From Flaccisagitta enflata (lineage: Eukaryota > Chaetognatha > Sagittoidea > Aphragmophora), in assembly GCA_965153355.1 (NCBI GenBank), contig OZ231126.1:84506001-84570000 (forward strand): DNA of 64,000 nt. Direction: 5' to 3'. The notes under the pieces are model-generated. The model did not search any database and had not been told where the DNA came from. It worked only from the letters and a program-made list of their open reading frames with translations. The position numbers and the translations under genes were made by a program. Positions 34,401 to 55,260 of this stretch are shown piece after piece. How positions within the stretch are numbered: the stretch's first letter is position 1; each line of letters opens with the position of its first letter.

Positions 34401-34892
34401 CAATACAGCCCCCATCCATTCACAAACTGCCACTGCCCACCTGCATCACTGCCACTGCCCACCTGCATCACTGCCACTGCCCACCCTCATCACTGCTGGG
34501 CCATGGCAGGGAATTTTTGCAGTATGAACCTCCTGGTCAAGTGCAAGTTCAGGTACGCATTGTGACTACATGTTAAGTCAATGGACAAATAACTCATTTT
34601 AGATTTACGAATGTGTGGGTAGATATAGAACCAGCGCACCATAAGCGGTGGTTATTTGATTCGTTGCAATGGTTGTACGTCATCGCGTTAGTGGTGTACA
34701 GCTGCAATGTAACAATGCTTAGAAGTGATGATGCACCAGTGGTGATGTCGTGCCATAGTGGTAGCTTGTTTTACGGTAAAAGTGACATCCATTGACTTCC
34801 ATTGCAAGATACAGTATATAGCTTATCTGTAATTGGAAATAATCAATTGGATGCTAGTCCTTAATTTTCCACAGCAACAATCTCAACATGGG

Positions 34893-34980
34893 GCAAAAGT
34901 CGACCAACGGACCGACCAACTGACCGACCGACTGACCAACGAACCGAACGGCCGTCAAAGCAACTGATTCGCGACTAAAA
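34893..34980 (-). mobile_element. HINE-like head fragment
   Basis: GTCGGTTGGTCC-type tract and CGCGACTAAAA edge on the reverse strand; no tail. Confidence 0.5.
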
Positions 34981-35338
34981 TCAGCGTAAGGTTCCATAGA
35001 TGATGTCACACCATAGCGAATGTCACGCCATAGCGAATTGTCTTAACAAATGCATTTGATTTTATCTATTTCTTTTAAAGATGCGATGACGTATCTTAAG
35101 AGCTAAGAGTGCACCAAGTATTTTTCGCGCGCCTTCCGTACTCCGAATCGTGACTAGCGCTTGGATTATCGGTCACTAAGCTATACGCAAGGCAACCTTA
35201 GCTTACAAATGCGAAGCCTCCCAACGGCAAAGATAATACTTGAATATAGTGAAGGTGTATCCTTATGCGTATGATATATGAGACTGTACACATATGAGAC
35301 TCAAGTGAGTGCAACGTTTTAAGATGATTGGTCCTCCC

Positions 35339-35589
35339 TTTTTTAGATGCGTCCGTCAGGGACGCATCTCTATACGGGGATCTGTCCGTCCGTCCGTCCG
35401 TCCGTCCGTCCGTCCGTTACGCTTTTGCAAAAACCGCGTTTCTTAGCTGTTTTTGAAACAAATGACCAAAAAACATGTTTTGAGATCCTTTTCCCCCTGT
35501 CTGTTCGTCCATCTGTCTCTCCATATATGTCACATGATCAATACACATGGAGACACAGCCCGGACGCATCGTTGCCTGGTCGGGCTTGT
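35339..35589 (+). mobile_element. HINE-like element, subfamily C, complete
   Basis: Head GATGCGTCC-GTCAG-GGACGCATC has a longer loop than usual; seven GTCC units; partner GGACGCATCG; GCCTGGTCGGGCTTGTT tail. Confidence 0.85.
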
Positions 35590-35808
35590 TCTGTGCTTTC
35601 CTGCTTGACGATTTATGTGAAATAAAAACTGCGCTATTCTTTATTTCCGCCCTTCAACATGAAGGTGAGGAGAGTTTTATCGTGGCAAGTTGTATGAAAC
35701 ATTCTAGATTTATCGGACTCTCTGGTTATACAACTGCGTCGGTTGCTGCTACGGTGCTACCGTTTTCACTGATAGGGGAAGAGATAAAAAGGCTAGAATG
35801 TCTTATGA

Positions 35809-37377
<1,569 letters not shown>

Positions 37378-37394
37378 CAATTTTCGAAACTTAC

Positions 37395-37586
37395 TTTTTA
37401 GTTTGTTAGGATGCTCCCTGGTGACGAAGTAGCGAGAATATCGATGAGCCATTCCGAGTTTGTTGAGGCGCTTCTTCTCGAGGGCGTCCCACGTCACGAG
37501 ACGCTTGTCGACGACTAAAGCATCCGCGAACAACTCGGGCATTGGCGTAGCGTTGGTCGCCACCGGTGCAGGCACGAAAACAGCCA

Positions 37587-37587
<1 letters not shown>
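37395..37587 (-). CDS. Exon of an unidentified gene, next to Asn/Gln-coding repeats
   Basis: On the minus strand the codons from 37587 read MAVFVPAPVATNATPMPELF, then KRLVTWDALEKKRL and GMAHRYSRYFVTREHP, ending in phase 1 at a consensus donor GTAAGT (37389-37394). Upstream in this frame are AAC codons, so the Met may be a start or may sit inside an exon with a long Asn run. In another frame the same repeat codes for Gln and runs into unrelated sequence. I do not recognise the protein. The mixed codon composition and the donor support it as real. Confidence 0.5.
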
Positions 37588-38135
<548 letters not shown>

Positions 38136-38367
38136 TCTTTTCGCAATGATTGTCGTCTTTTGGTTGATGCAACTGACTTGAAGCTTTTGATAGTGTCTTG
38201 ACGCTTTTGTCTTGTCAACAAAAACAATTTGTTTTGCAGATTCCTTTAAATTAACAAGTAATATGCTCTGATGACAAAATGGTAATTCTGCGTCGCCAGA
38301 AATTTTGGTCTTGATCGTGGTACTCCCTAGAAAATATCCTTCGGTATAATTCCAATAACATCATTCG

Positions 38368-38384
38368 ACAGAGAGAGAGAGAAC

Positions 38385-38462
<78 letters not shown>

Positions 38463-38464
38463 GA

Positions 38465-38535
<71 letters not shown>
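38368..38535 (+). repeat. (GA)n then (GACA)n microsatellites
   Basis: GA to 38460, GACA from 38463 to 38535. A further GA/GAAA run lies at 38632-38708. Confidence 0.9.
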
Positions 38536-38631
38536 CTGAGGCTCACTTCAGGAATCCATGTTCTTATAAAATGAAAAGCGTGCATGCCAGCCAGCCAGAC
38601 TTACAGAACAAGACAGACGCAGTCATGAGTT

Positions 38632-38664
<33 letters not shown>

Positions 38665-39103
38665 AGAGAAAGAGAAAGAGAAAGAGAAAGAGAGAGAGAG
38701 AGAGAGAAACAGGAACAGAGACGGAGACAAATATTTTTTTTGCGTCGAGAAATATGGAAGTATTCTTCTTGGCTAACTCCACCATGGAGAAATAATCAAG
38801 TTGATCATGAAAACTGGTAGAAAATCTTTCGGCAAACTTCGATTCCTTAAACGTACGTGACCTCTCCTGTCTTGTTCTGCCTTTGGCCTAGGATTCGCCC
38901 AGGGAATCTTATAGACTTATAAGCAGATCAAGTTATGAGCTGATCAAGATCGAAAGACTCTTACTCGGACTTCGTACATGTATTCGTGTCAGGGATGATA
39001 CTAAGTGACAGATCCAAGGACAGTTTTGTGTGTACGTAGCCCATATTTTTTCTGCTTGAATTGTTAAAAGTAAAAACAGATAAAGCCTTTTAATGAAATC
39101 TTC

Positions 39104-39985
39104 TTTTTAGATGCGTCCACGCATCGCTATAAGAGGGTCCGTCCGTCCTTCCATTACTCCCAGTTCAAAATTCCACTTATCCATGTCCAATCACTCACCA
39201 ACCACCCCTGATCGTTTTCAGATGCGTCCTCGCATCTCTATAAGAGGTTCCGTCCATCCGTCCGTTACCCTATGTTCAAAAATTCTGCTGATCCATCTCC
39301 AATCACCCACCAACCACCCCTTGATCATTTTTAGATGCGTTCTCACATCTCTGTAAGAGGGTCTGTTGGTCCGTCCGTTACCTCAAGTTAAAAAATTCCG
39401 CTTATCCATCTCCAATCACTCACCAACCACCCCTGATCATTTTTATTTGCGTCCTTGCATCTCTATAAAAGGGTCTGTCCCACCCATTACCCAAGCCATT
39501 ACCCAGCCATTACCCAGCCATTACCCAGCCATTACCCAAAGTTCAAAAATTCCGCTTATCTATCTCCAATCACTCACCAACCACCCCTTGATCATTTTTA
39601 GATGCGTTCTCACATCATTATAAGAGGGTCTGTCCGTCCATCGGTTACCCCGAGTTAAAAATTCCGCTTATCTATCTCCAATCACTCACCAACCACCCCT
39701 GATCATTTTTAGATGTGTCCTCGTTTCTCTATAAGAGGGTCCGTCCGTCCATCCATTACCCCAAGTTAAAAACTTCTGCTTATTCATTTCCAATTGCTGA
39801 CCGACTACCCCTGATCAGTTTTAACAATGTCCTCGCATCTCTATGAGAAGGTCCGTCTGTCCGTCCGTTACCCCAAGTTCAAAAATTCCACTTATCTATC
39901 TCCAATCACTCATCAACCACCCCTGATCATTTTTAGATGCGTCCTCGCATCTCTGGAGTTGTGCCTCTCTGGTCATTATGTTGAT
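39104..39985 (+). mobile_element. Tandem array of eight HINE subfamily C heads
   Basis: Units begin near 39109, 39220, 39333, 39445, 39600, 39711, 39823 and 39935. The period is about 112 bp, except for the fourth unit (about 155 bp, enlarged by a CATTACCCAGC run). Each holds GATGCGTCC-palindrome, CTATAAGAGGGTC, a short GTCC tract, and CACTCACCAACCACCCCTGA. No unit has a tail; the complete element at 40097 follows. Confidence 0.8.
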
Positions 39986-40096
39986 CTTGCCTTCACCCCT
40001 CCCATCTCCAGAATTCAAGTTCATCGAAATTATTCTGTTTGCATTATTTCTCATAAGCTCATGGAAGCTATGCTATTGCTCCCAATGAGTATTTAA

Positions 40097-40377
40097 TTTT
40101 TTAGCTGCATCCTCGCATCTCTATAATAAGCTGTGTCCGTTGGTCTGTCGGTTGGTCGGTTGGTTGGTCGGTAACGCATTCATTAAAAACATCAAAATCA
40201 AGCATTTTTTTCAACAAAAAAGTGGTTCTACCCCAGTAAAAGAAGCATACATCAAGTAATTCATTCTTTCAATTATTCATTCATTCATTAACAAATGACA
40301 TTCATTCATAAAAAAACAATCATTCATAAAAAACGCTCATACAAAGAGGACGCATCGTTGGCCTACTTGGCCTTGTT
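40097..40377 (+). mobile_element. HINE-like element, subfamily C, complete
   Basis: Variant head GCTGCATCCTCGCATCT, GTTG/GTCG tract, an ATTC run, partner GAGGACGCATCG and GGCCTACTTGGCCTTGTT tail. A lone extra C tail lies at 40573-40609. Confidence 0.75.
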
Positions 40378-40627
40378 ATTTCACAAAACGTTTTCATCAT
40401 TTGCAGGCTGATTTCTGCCTCATAGTATTTTTAACATTATGTTTAAAAAAATGTCCTCAAAAATATGATGACAAATGTTTAGGATAGGCACTGCAAAGTG
40501 AAAAACTAATCAAAGCTGACTGTCAATCTGTCAATCCAGTAATAACCCCAAAATTCCTTCTGCTCAAAGCTCAGACGAGGACGCATCGTTGCCCTATCGG
40601 GCTTGTTGATTAAAATGAGATTGGCAT

Positions 40628-40790
40628 TGTTATTCGCGGACACGCGACTTTACACCTTGCTGTGTCCGTCGGTCCATCCTTCCGTCTATCCATCCGTCGG
40701 TCCGAAATATTTTTGAATTGCATGCAGATTTTTGCGTTATGGTTCCTGCCCGACCGTCCGCGACTGTCTTGCCGTGTATCCGGCCTTATT
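40628..40790 (+). mobile_element. HINE-like element, subfamily A/B
   Basis: TTCGCGGACACGCGACT head, GTCC tract, partner GTCCGCGACT and GCCGTGTATCCGGCC; terminal TTATT instead of TTGTT. Confidence 0.75.
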
Positions 40791-40794
40791 TTTA

Positions 40795-41566
40795 TTCTTT
40801 CCTTGTAGTTGTATATGAGGTTTATTTACAGGATTTCTTTTTGAATACCCTAGCTTTGTTTATTAATTTATCACAGTAGTATGGGGTAGCAAAAATCTTG
40901 TATCATGCCGATTATCATTTTCATACGGAAATCCCTTCATAAGCTATTCATTATACTATTTGTAAAGAAAAATTTAAGCCATGATCCATTTTCATACAAA
41001 CTAGCCTAATATACTTAAACGATGACAGTGTAAAAAAGATCGTTTTCTGCACAGTCATCTTTTCTGCAGTTCAAAACAGAATCTGCGATTTTTTTTATTT
41101 TTATGCTTTACCTTCCCTTAAAGAAATGATGATAACGGTGAGTTACCATCGGAGAAAATCTCTAGCAAAAACAGTTTCAGACAGCATTTCTACTCCTCTA
41201 CAACATATCTCGGAAACTCGAGGGGACCTCAATTATAAATACCCGTTCCATCAAGTCAAAGTTGTGCTAATATCTAAATTTTTATAGGTGAGGAACAGGT
41301 CGTTTTTCTCAGCTTTTTTTTCTCACTGTAAGGCCACCTGCCTATAAGGAAAGTTTGTTCATGTGTATTTTTATGTAAGTTCACTTATATTACTAAAAAT
41401 GTTATAATGATTTTTGCATATAACTCGTGTTCCGCAAGCAGAAAATGTCAATATCTAACTTCAGGATTTGAACGCTGTGACGGAACTCAGGTTCGCTTGC
41501 TAATCACAGTTCCTACTTTCAATTCTAATACAGCATCCTTTGTTTAGAACTCTCATCAGATCATTA
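40795..41566. other. Non-coding DNA
   Basis: AT-rich unique sequence with no usable ORF or repeat end identified. Confidence 0.4.
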
Positions 41567-41568
41567 TA

Positions 41569-44163
41569 CCAGTAATGGCGGCTGTCGCTGTGAGGCAAAA
41601 AGTCGTAAGCGTTGTTCACTTTTCACCAAATTTTTATCTTCAGTTACTGCAATTCTTTTTTTTTGTAAGATCAAATCAAGAGCAATTGTATGTATTAATT
41701 GCAATGAAAATCAGAGAAAAATAGGACTGAGCTAAATGAGCTAAATGAACTAGAATGCTTAAAATCACCCTCACAGATGAGCAGCTATGCTCATAAACAT
41801 GTTTTCTTGTATTTGCATGTTCAAAAAAACTTAGATACGCTCCTTTATTGATCCTACACAAAATCATAAAAGATCGAAAAAAATTCAAGCTGAATCTTTG
41901 TATATAAATCTTTAAAAAATCATAAAGAAAAAAATTGTTTTTGTTGTAGAGCATTCTGTTTGGCTCCAAAGAAAGAGAATTATCAAATCTACTTACTTTA
42001 TCAATTTTGTTTGAAAGACCAATTAGCCCTATGAGAGCCTCAACTTCCTCATAAGAAAATGAGAACCATGTTTCTTTCGAATATGTCAAAAAGTCGAAGA
42101 CTGACTTCGACTTTTTACCCGATTATCATTGTCACTGTTATAATCAGCCTTATTTCTAGATGCGTCCTCGTATCTCCCTAGGTTCTAAGGAAGGGAGCCC
42201 AGGAAGGTCGTTACGCGAAATTTTGAAAACGCGATCTTATATATAATTATAGTTATAGGTTTTCTCTTCATATATCTTTATTTCTTTCCATCTGTATATT
42301 ACGCCGATTGCATCCCGGGCCAATGCACAGCTTTCCAGCTTGATGGAAACCTTAAAAGTTTACATCTTTGTTAATTTCAATTTTACTCTAAAAAAGGCTC
42401 CCATCAAGCTAGAAAGCTGTGCATTGGCTTGTTTGAAATGAAATTGTGAGTGTCACATCATGAAGGGGGCACATTTGGGTGCTTCACATAGCAAAAGTTG
42501 GGAGTATCCCTTCACCCTACTTAGGTAATGTGGAGGATCAAAAATCATGAAGATGACCATTTTCCTTTTTTCAAAATTCCTTCATCTTCCGTTTTTGTTT
42601 TGGCCTTAAAGTTTCCACTGATTTCCCAGAATTCAGCAAAATCCTGTGTAGTTTTGTTACAAAAAAGACAATTATTTGTTTTAAAGAATCATGATGTATG
42701 AAAAAGTAAACTAAAATATCAGAACATAAGCTATGAAAGAGCAAATGAAAATGCAGAATTGCAATTCTGTGAAGAGTAGAAAATTATGAAAGCTGATTCA
42801 AACAATGTCAGCATATAGTTTTATCCCACTGCATTATGCAAATTAGGTCCTCAAAAGCAATTTTCTAAAAAACGGAAGATGAACGATTTTTAATAAAACA
42901 AAAATGGTAAGGGTCCTAAAATTATCCACATTAGGTAAAGAGGGCAAAAAGAAATAACCAACTTTTGCTATGCGAAGCACCCAAGGGGCACATACGAGCA
43001 ATTCAGCAAAGGCCCGGCCGCCGCCCGGGATGCAATCGGCGTACTGCATACATCATTTATCTTAGGAAGACGTATCTTTTGGATATCTCGTAGTTTTTCT
43101 TCAATTCTTTTTACTTGCCCATTGTTTGATCATCATTCTTGTGCATATTTGCCAACAAAAACAGGGGTGTATATAATTGAGTTGCTTTTAATTCTCCCCC
43201 CCCCCGCCTTTGATTTTCTTCCTTGCAACAATTCAATTCCTTCCCCATAAGGCATTGAAACAGTGTAGTTAAGGTTTAAATAGTGTTAAATTGTGTTTTA
43301 CTAATAAGTTTCTGGGCAGCAGTTCCGGAGGGGCCGATGACCTATGATCGGGAAAAAATTCGAAGTCAGTCTTTGACTTTTCCAGAGAAACATGGTTTTT
43401 ATTTCTTATGTGAAAGTTCGGGATCTCGATCGACCGAATGAGCCCTCAAACAAAATTGATAGGGTAAATAATTCGGATAATTCATTTGGCGCCAAGCAGA
43501 ATGCTCTACAACAAATATTTGTTGCGTTATGATTTTTCAAAGATTTATTGATAAAAAATTCAAGTTGAATTTTTTTTTCTATTTTTGATGATTTTAAGTA
43601 GGATCAGTAAAAGAGTGTGTTTGTGTTTGTTTGAGCATGAAAATACAAGAAAACATGTTTATGAGCATAGCTGCTTATCTGTGAGGGTGTTTTTGAGCAT
43701 TTTAGCTCATTTAGCTCATTTAGCTCAGTTTTTTTTTTAGATTTCAAATATGATAAATAAATAAATGTTTTGACATATGTTTGAGTGTGCGAATACAAGA
43801 AAGCATGTCAGTGAGCAAAGCTGATCATCTGTGAGGGTGTTTTTGAGTATTCCAGTTCATTTAGCTCATTTTATTCTGATTTTAAATAGGATAAATGAAT
43901 GTTTTGATGTAACCATGCACAACAAAAAAACATACCAGTGAGCATAGCTGGTCGTTTGCTTGAGTGATTTTGAGTATTTTTGGTCATCTAGCTCATTTAG
44001 CTCAGACCCATTTTTCTCTAATTTTCAGTGCAATCAATACATACAATTGCTCTTAATTTGATCTAATAATTAAAAAAAATTGCAGTGACTGAAGATAAAA
44101 ATTTTGTGAAAAATAACCCATGTTTACGATTTTTTTCCTCACGGCGACAGCCGCCATTACTGG
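41569..44163. mobile_element. 2.6-kb TA-flanked inverted-repeat element
   Basis: Ends CCAGTAATGGCGGCTGTCGC and exact complement, with TA at 41567-41568 and 44164-44165. Arms align for about 500-800 bp (TCAGTTACTGCAATT and GCTCATTTAGCTCA blocks). The arms contain short coding-looking frames but no transposase. The middle holds a nested element. Confidence 0.75.
42302..43041. mobile_element. 740-bp nested TA-flanked inverted-repeat element
   Basis: Ends CGCCGATTGCATCCCGGG and complement, with TA on both sides (42300-42301, 43042-43043). Inner arms share AACTTTTGCTATG...AAGCACCC in opposite orientation. Confidence 0.7.
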
Positions 44164-44327
44164 TACCATACAGGGCAAATTTTTTTGACATTAGCCCCCC
44201 TAGGCATCAAATAAGCCCTCTCAGACCTTAAATTAACCCTCTCAAGCCTCAAATTAACCCTCCCAGGCCTTGAATTGAGCCTCCCAGGCCATAGATTTGC
44301 TATCTCAAGCCTTACCTAAACCTTTTT

Positions 44328-44837
44328 GGGCAGCGGCCCCGAAGGGGACGAAGTCCTGTAGAACACTGGGGGACTTTCGTTTGTCCGTTCGTTTGTTCGT
44401 CCGTCCGTTCGTCCCCCCCCAGGCCCTCTCAGGCCCAAAAACTACCCTCTCAGGCCTAAAATCTGCCCTCTCAGGCCTGAAATCTGCCCTCTCAGGCCTG
44501 AAATCTGCCCTCTCAGGCCTGAAATTTGCCCTTTCAGACCTGTTTCCTGTCCTCTCAGGCCTAAAATCTGCCCTCCCAGGCCTGTAATCTGCCCTCTCAG
44601 ATTCAAGGCCTGAGAGGGCAGATTTCAGGCCTGAGAGGGCAGATTTTAGGCCTAAGAGGGCAGATTTTAGGCCTGAGAGGGCCTGAGGGGCGGACGGATG
44701 GACATACGGACGAACAAAAGTCCCCCTGTGTTCTACAGAACTTCGTCCCCTTCGGGGCCGCTGCCTCATTCCAATTTACAACCATGCAAATGAGGGCAAC
44801 GGATATCGCTGACCACGTATTGCCCTTGGGCGACCTG
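44328..44837 (+). mobile_element. Type E composite element
   Basis: GGGCAGCGGCCCCGAAGGGG head, GTCC/GTTC tract, 20-bp units around AGGCCTGAGAGGGC, inverted head, and a tail ending TTGCCCTTGGGCGACCTG as in 22195-22768. Confidence 0.75.
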
Positions 44838-44969
44838 TTAAGCCTCAAATTGACCCTCCTAGCCCCTCTTTCAGACCTCAAGCCAGCCTACTGCATTCAA
44901 GCACTGCTCGATCGCCCCAACACTTTGTCATAACCTACCCTGCATTTGCACCTATCCTGAGTCATGGCC

Positions 44970-45006
<37 letters not shown>

Positions 45007-45060
45007 TATCATCATTATCATCATCATTATCATCATCATCATCATCATCATCACCACCAC

Positions 45061-45093
<33 letters not shown>

Positions 45094-45103
45094 TATCATC
45101 ATC
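44970..45103 (+). repeat. (ATC)n microsatellite
   Basis: About 130 bp of ATC with ATT and ACC variants. Confidence 0.9.
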
Positions 45104-45605
45104 GAATTCGAATTGTGATAATCATGTCTTCATGTTCATAGTCATCTTAGTAATCTAACTAATCTTTCTAAAGTAACTGCAAAAAATAGTGTAGTTATGG
45201 ACAACATAAAAAACATCAAATTCGTAATTAAAACATATATTCTCGTGATATTCCATCAACATAAACGATAAGGGAGATACTGATTGACAAAAGGAGTTTC
45301 TTTCCATCCACAAAGGAGCAGAAAAAGAAAATTCGATGTAGTAAGAAAAAAAAGAAAAAAGAATTTCAGACGTCGGAAGAATCCTACAATTACAGATTAG
45401 AAAAAATACCAAGTTGCGAAGTATGACAAAAGGTAGGCAAAAGAAGCATTGTGAACATTATCTAGATATCACCTATAAAATATCTAGGTGATGTCAAGAA
45501 AATTTGCTCAATGCAAAAAAACCCTCGTGCTATTTTAGTTGCTTCCCCTACATGATCTAAATCTTTGCCCCTTAACCCATTCGCCAGTAAAGAAAATAAT
45601 TGAGT
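45104..45605. other. Non-coding DNA
   Basis: Short frames on the minus strand without recognisable content; nothing else seen. Confidence 0.35.
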
Positions 45606-45606
45606 A

Positions 45607-45718
45607 AACAAGGCCGGATACACGGCCACCAGTTGCGGATAGGACGGACCGACGGACGGACGGACCGACGGACGGACGGACAAAGCCTCTTATAGAGTTG
45701 CGTGTCCGCAACTAAAAA
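45607..45718 (-). mobile_element. HINE-like element, subfamily A, shortest complete copy (112 bp)
   Basis: Tail AACAAGGCCGGATACACGG, partner AGTTGCGGAT, GTCC/GTCG tract and head AGTTGCGGACACGCAACT, with almost no body. It shows the minimal set of parts. Confidence 0.85.
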
Positions 45719-45719
45719 G

Positions 45720-46432
45720 AAAGTCGTCATTTTGTATGACATGGTCAGTGGGCAATGCCTAAGTCACGATGTTTTCTGAGTCCGCAATTTTATCGATGTA
45801 TATATCTTTACGTGGACCAATTTCTGAAGAGGAGAACATTACACAAATGCGGTGTGGCTGTAGCTAAGAAATGCCGAGAAATAGTTTTGATAAAAACCTT
45901 CAACACAGCTAACTGGTACTTCGACTCAATGGACGAACAAAAACCTCTGTTTGGGGATAGTGCTAGATAACGCGTCTTTGCAGATAACACAAAAAAAAAT
46001 CCTCTTAAAACCGATCTGCGTAAAAGGGATCTACGGGGAACCATTCTTCCAAAAACCGATTAGCCATTCCTTTAAATAGCTTAGATAGCGAAAACTCATA
46101 TGTCAAGGTCAAACTTCAAGGTCGAATTACCGCTTACGATTGGCCTGATCGGTTTTTTTTCCCATAACAGCAATTGCAATTGCCAATTCGCAACATGAGA
46201 TATAATAAGGTAGTAACAATAATTTTCCCCATCGTTATAAGTCGAGAATGTTTTTAGTCCGCGGAATAATGATAATAATATCAAGCCCTTGGATTGAGAA
46301 CACATCAATGATCATCTATATAGGTTTGATATGAAAAACATACAATCGATTGTACGTGGTAAAATGACCTTGAGCATAGGACACAGAAAGACTGGATAAA
46401 ACAAGCTTAGGAATGACAATATATTAAAAAAT
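45720..46432. other. Non-coding DNA with a weak plus-strand frame
   Basis: A 71-codon frame at 45755-45970 contains AVAKKCREIVLIKTFNTANW but has no splice or family support. I leave it uncalled. Confidence 0.3.

Positions 46433-46514
<82 letters not shown>
46433..46514 (+). repeat. (GA)n microsatellite
   Basis: About 40 GA units; CT on the strand of the RhoGEF gene. A GAA/A-rich run follows at 46745-46905. Confidence 0.9.
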
Positions 46515-46518
<4 letters not shown>

Positions 46519-47529
46519 AATTCAAGGGGGTAAAACTAAATTACCACCCACATTCTTAGATCATCAACACACTAAAAGGTCTATGTTGCCAATAAGAAGT
46601 TGAGATTATCACAATAGACGGAGAGAGAATAGAAGGAATCAAATCGACTACTTGTTCAATGCGCGGAATGCACAATTGGCCGTTAGACATAGGGGGAAGG
46701 GGAGGCGAAGATGAAGTGGAAGAAAATAGAGAGATCGGAGAAAAGAAGAAGAAGAAAAAAAAAAAAAAAAAAAAGAAGAAGAAGAAGAAGAAGAAGGAGC
46801 AGAAGCAGAAGAAGAACAAGAAGAAGAAGAAGACGAAGAAGAAGCAGAGGAAAAGGAAAAAGAAAAAGAAAATAAGGAAGAAGAAACGAAAGATTTTAAA
46901 AAGAAAGGCAGGTTCACAATAAGTTAGCGAAAAAACTCTTAATTTCTACTTCTGTTCCAAATGACTTTTCCTTCCATCATTTGATTGTTTTTTTCTCAGC
47001 AAGAGATTTTGTGTAGTAGTTTATGAATTTGACTTTTGTTTGTTTTGTGGCATAAAAGATTTTAGGCGACGCGAGAAAGGCAGGAAGAGATATCATAACC
47101 GACGAAATGATGAGGAAGAAGAGGCGGTAGAGGAAGAGGAGGATGGATGTGGGGCGAGTTCCGAGTTCGAATCCAGAGCAGACGCCAAGGTGCGAATCAC
47201 TAATTTTAACGCCATTTTGATTCATCACACTTCCCTGTTGAAAAGAAAGATGAAAAAAGGTGGTTGAAAGAGGGTTAACCAATTTTTAGCGAATGCCTAT
47301 GAACTTCCTTTTCTATCTTTTGTATCTTGATGATTTTTCTTTTTTTTTTCAACTAAATTTTGTTTTCGGGGCGACAGAGGGGCATTTATACGTTTTCAGA
47401 GTTGGCTATTCTACGTTGTTATTCGTAAACATTTTTAAGGCAATGAAGGAGTATAAAATGTTTTTTTTTTCTTAGATTAATCAGTATACTACTGATAATA
47501 TTAATGAAGGTAAAAAGAAAATCAAAGAC

Positions 47530-53614
<6,085 letters not shown>

Positions 53615-53622
53615 CTGCAAGT

Positions 53623-53733
<111 letters not shown>

Positions 53734-54066
53734 TGTAAGAGATATGTTTAATTGAGGTACATTCTCCAACATGTAATTTGTCTACAAGGCACTCCCTTCT
53801 TCGCACCAACAACACTTCTGCCAAAGGCAAAAACGAGACGCACCGTACAATGAACTCATGTATCATCACTCGATCATAAATTTCAAGATAACACAATAAG
53901 TTTGATTGGCCCCCCGCAATCGGTTAAATAGCTAACTGCATTTAAGAAAATGATGTTTTGTCACGAATCACGACATTGACCTCTGTGATTTGTCAAATAT
54001 ATAAAGCCCCTACATCTGCTTCTTGGCACAATGGAAACACATCATAAATAATGATATCAGTTTTTT

Positions 54067-54676
54067 GGGCAGCGGCCCCGAAGGGGACGAAGTCCTGTAG
54101 AACACAGGGGGAATCTGTCCGTCCGTACGTCCGTACGTCCGTACGTCCCCCCCTGCCCCATCCTCAGGGCTTTTTCTCCTTTGGGGCCTATTCTGACCCC
54201 AATTCTGCCAAATAGCCCAAATCCATGCAATATGGCCCAAATCTAAGCAAAATAACCCAAATCCAAGCACATTGGTCCAAATCCAAGCAAAATGGCCCAA
54301 ATCTTGCCAGAAAACCTTAATTCTGGTTGGAGGTCCATCATTTTGGCCTCCAGTACCTAGATTCTGACCAGATTTGAGCCATTTTGCTTGGATTTGGGCC
54401 AATATGCTTGGGTTTGGGTTATTTTGCTTAGATTTGGGCCATATTGCATGGATTTGGGCTATTTGGCAGAATTGGGGTCAGAATAGGCCCCAAAGGAGAA
54501 GAAGCCCTGAGGATGGGGCAGGGGGAGACGGACGGACGGACGGATGGACAGATTCCCCCTGTGTTCTACAGGACTTCGTCCCCTTCGGGGCCGCTGCCCT
54601 GCTCCCCCTCAACTTAATCAGACACTACTCAAGCAGGGCACGGGTACCGCTGACCACTTACTGCCTTTGGGCTGCT
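54067..54676 (+). mobile_element. Type E composite element, palindromic
   Basis: GGGCAGCGGCCCCGAAGGGG head, GTAC/GTCC tract, 20-bp CCAAATCCAAGCAAAATGG units, inverted copy of the parts from about 54365, tail GACCACTTACTGCC...GGCTGCT. Close relative of 36151-36856. Confidence 0.75.
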
Positions 54677-54926
54677 ATTACTCTTTATTGCAATGTAACG
54701 TTTAAATATCACTTAATCACCTTTTTGCCGGTAAAAGGCAACGACGGCCTCCCTTCCATCTCCACGGCTCCAAAAAAGAACTCACTTCATTTCAGCTTAT
54801 GTTCCAATGTGTAATTTTCATTCTTAATTTTATGGTGTCGGCAGCACGGACCACCAAACGGCTCTATAGAACAGAGACAGATCTGCTTTCGTTGCGTTCA
54901 TAAATATATCGATTTGGGATGAGAAA

Positions 54927-55077
54927 AACAAGGCCGGATACACGGCAATCCAGTCGCGGACGGGTGGGCAGGAGCGGAAAACAGAAATGTTACGTTACGT
55001 TACGTTACCGACCGACCGACCGACCGACCGACCGACCGACACGGCAAGTTCTAGAGTCGCGTGTCCGCGACTAAAAA
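54927..55077 (-). mobile_element. HINE-like element, A/B intermediate, complete
   Basis: Head AGTCGCGGACACGCGACT, eight GTCG units, an ACGTA run, partner GTCCGCGACT and CCGGCCTTGTT. Confidence 0.85.
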
Positions 55078-55260
55078 ACACCGCCTTTCATTTTAGTTGG
55101 TTTTTAGGTAATCCCCTGTGGATTTCGAATAAGGCTACACTCAGCACTTCAGTGGATTTTTTTTTTCTCTGAAGTTAGACAATAACGATAGAAGAAGCTG
55201 GCGTAATAATTTGATAAAACGGATGTACGCCTCGGCGAAGGTGCGCCTTTACAGAGATTG

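Noticed and set aside
35347-35625. Short proteins with SVRPSVRPSV or TDRPTDRPTD runs at many places
   Set aside because: They are translations of the GTCY tract of the HINE-like elements and move with those elements, not genes.
39104-39985. Array considered as a CRISPR or tRNA-type cluster because of palindromic repeats at regular spacing
   Set aside because: The whole 112-bp unit is conserved, so there are no variable spacers, and the unit equals a mobile-element head.
46659-46922. Lys/Glu-rich frame over a GAA/A-rich stretch
   Set aside because: Low-complexity repeat translation only.
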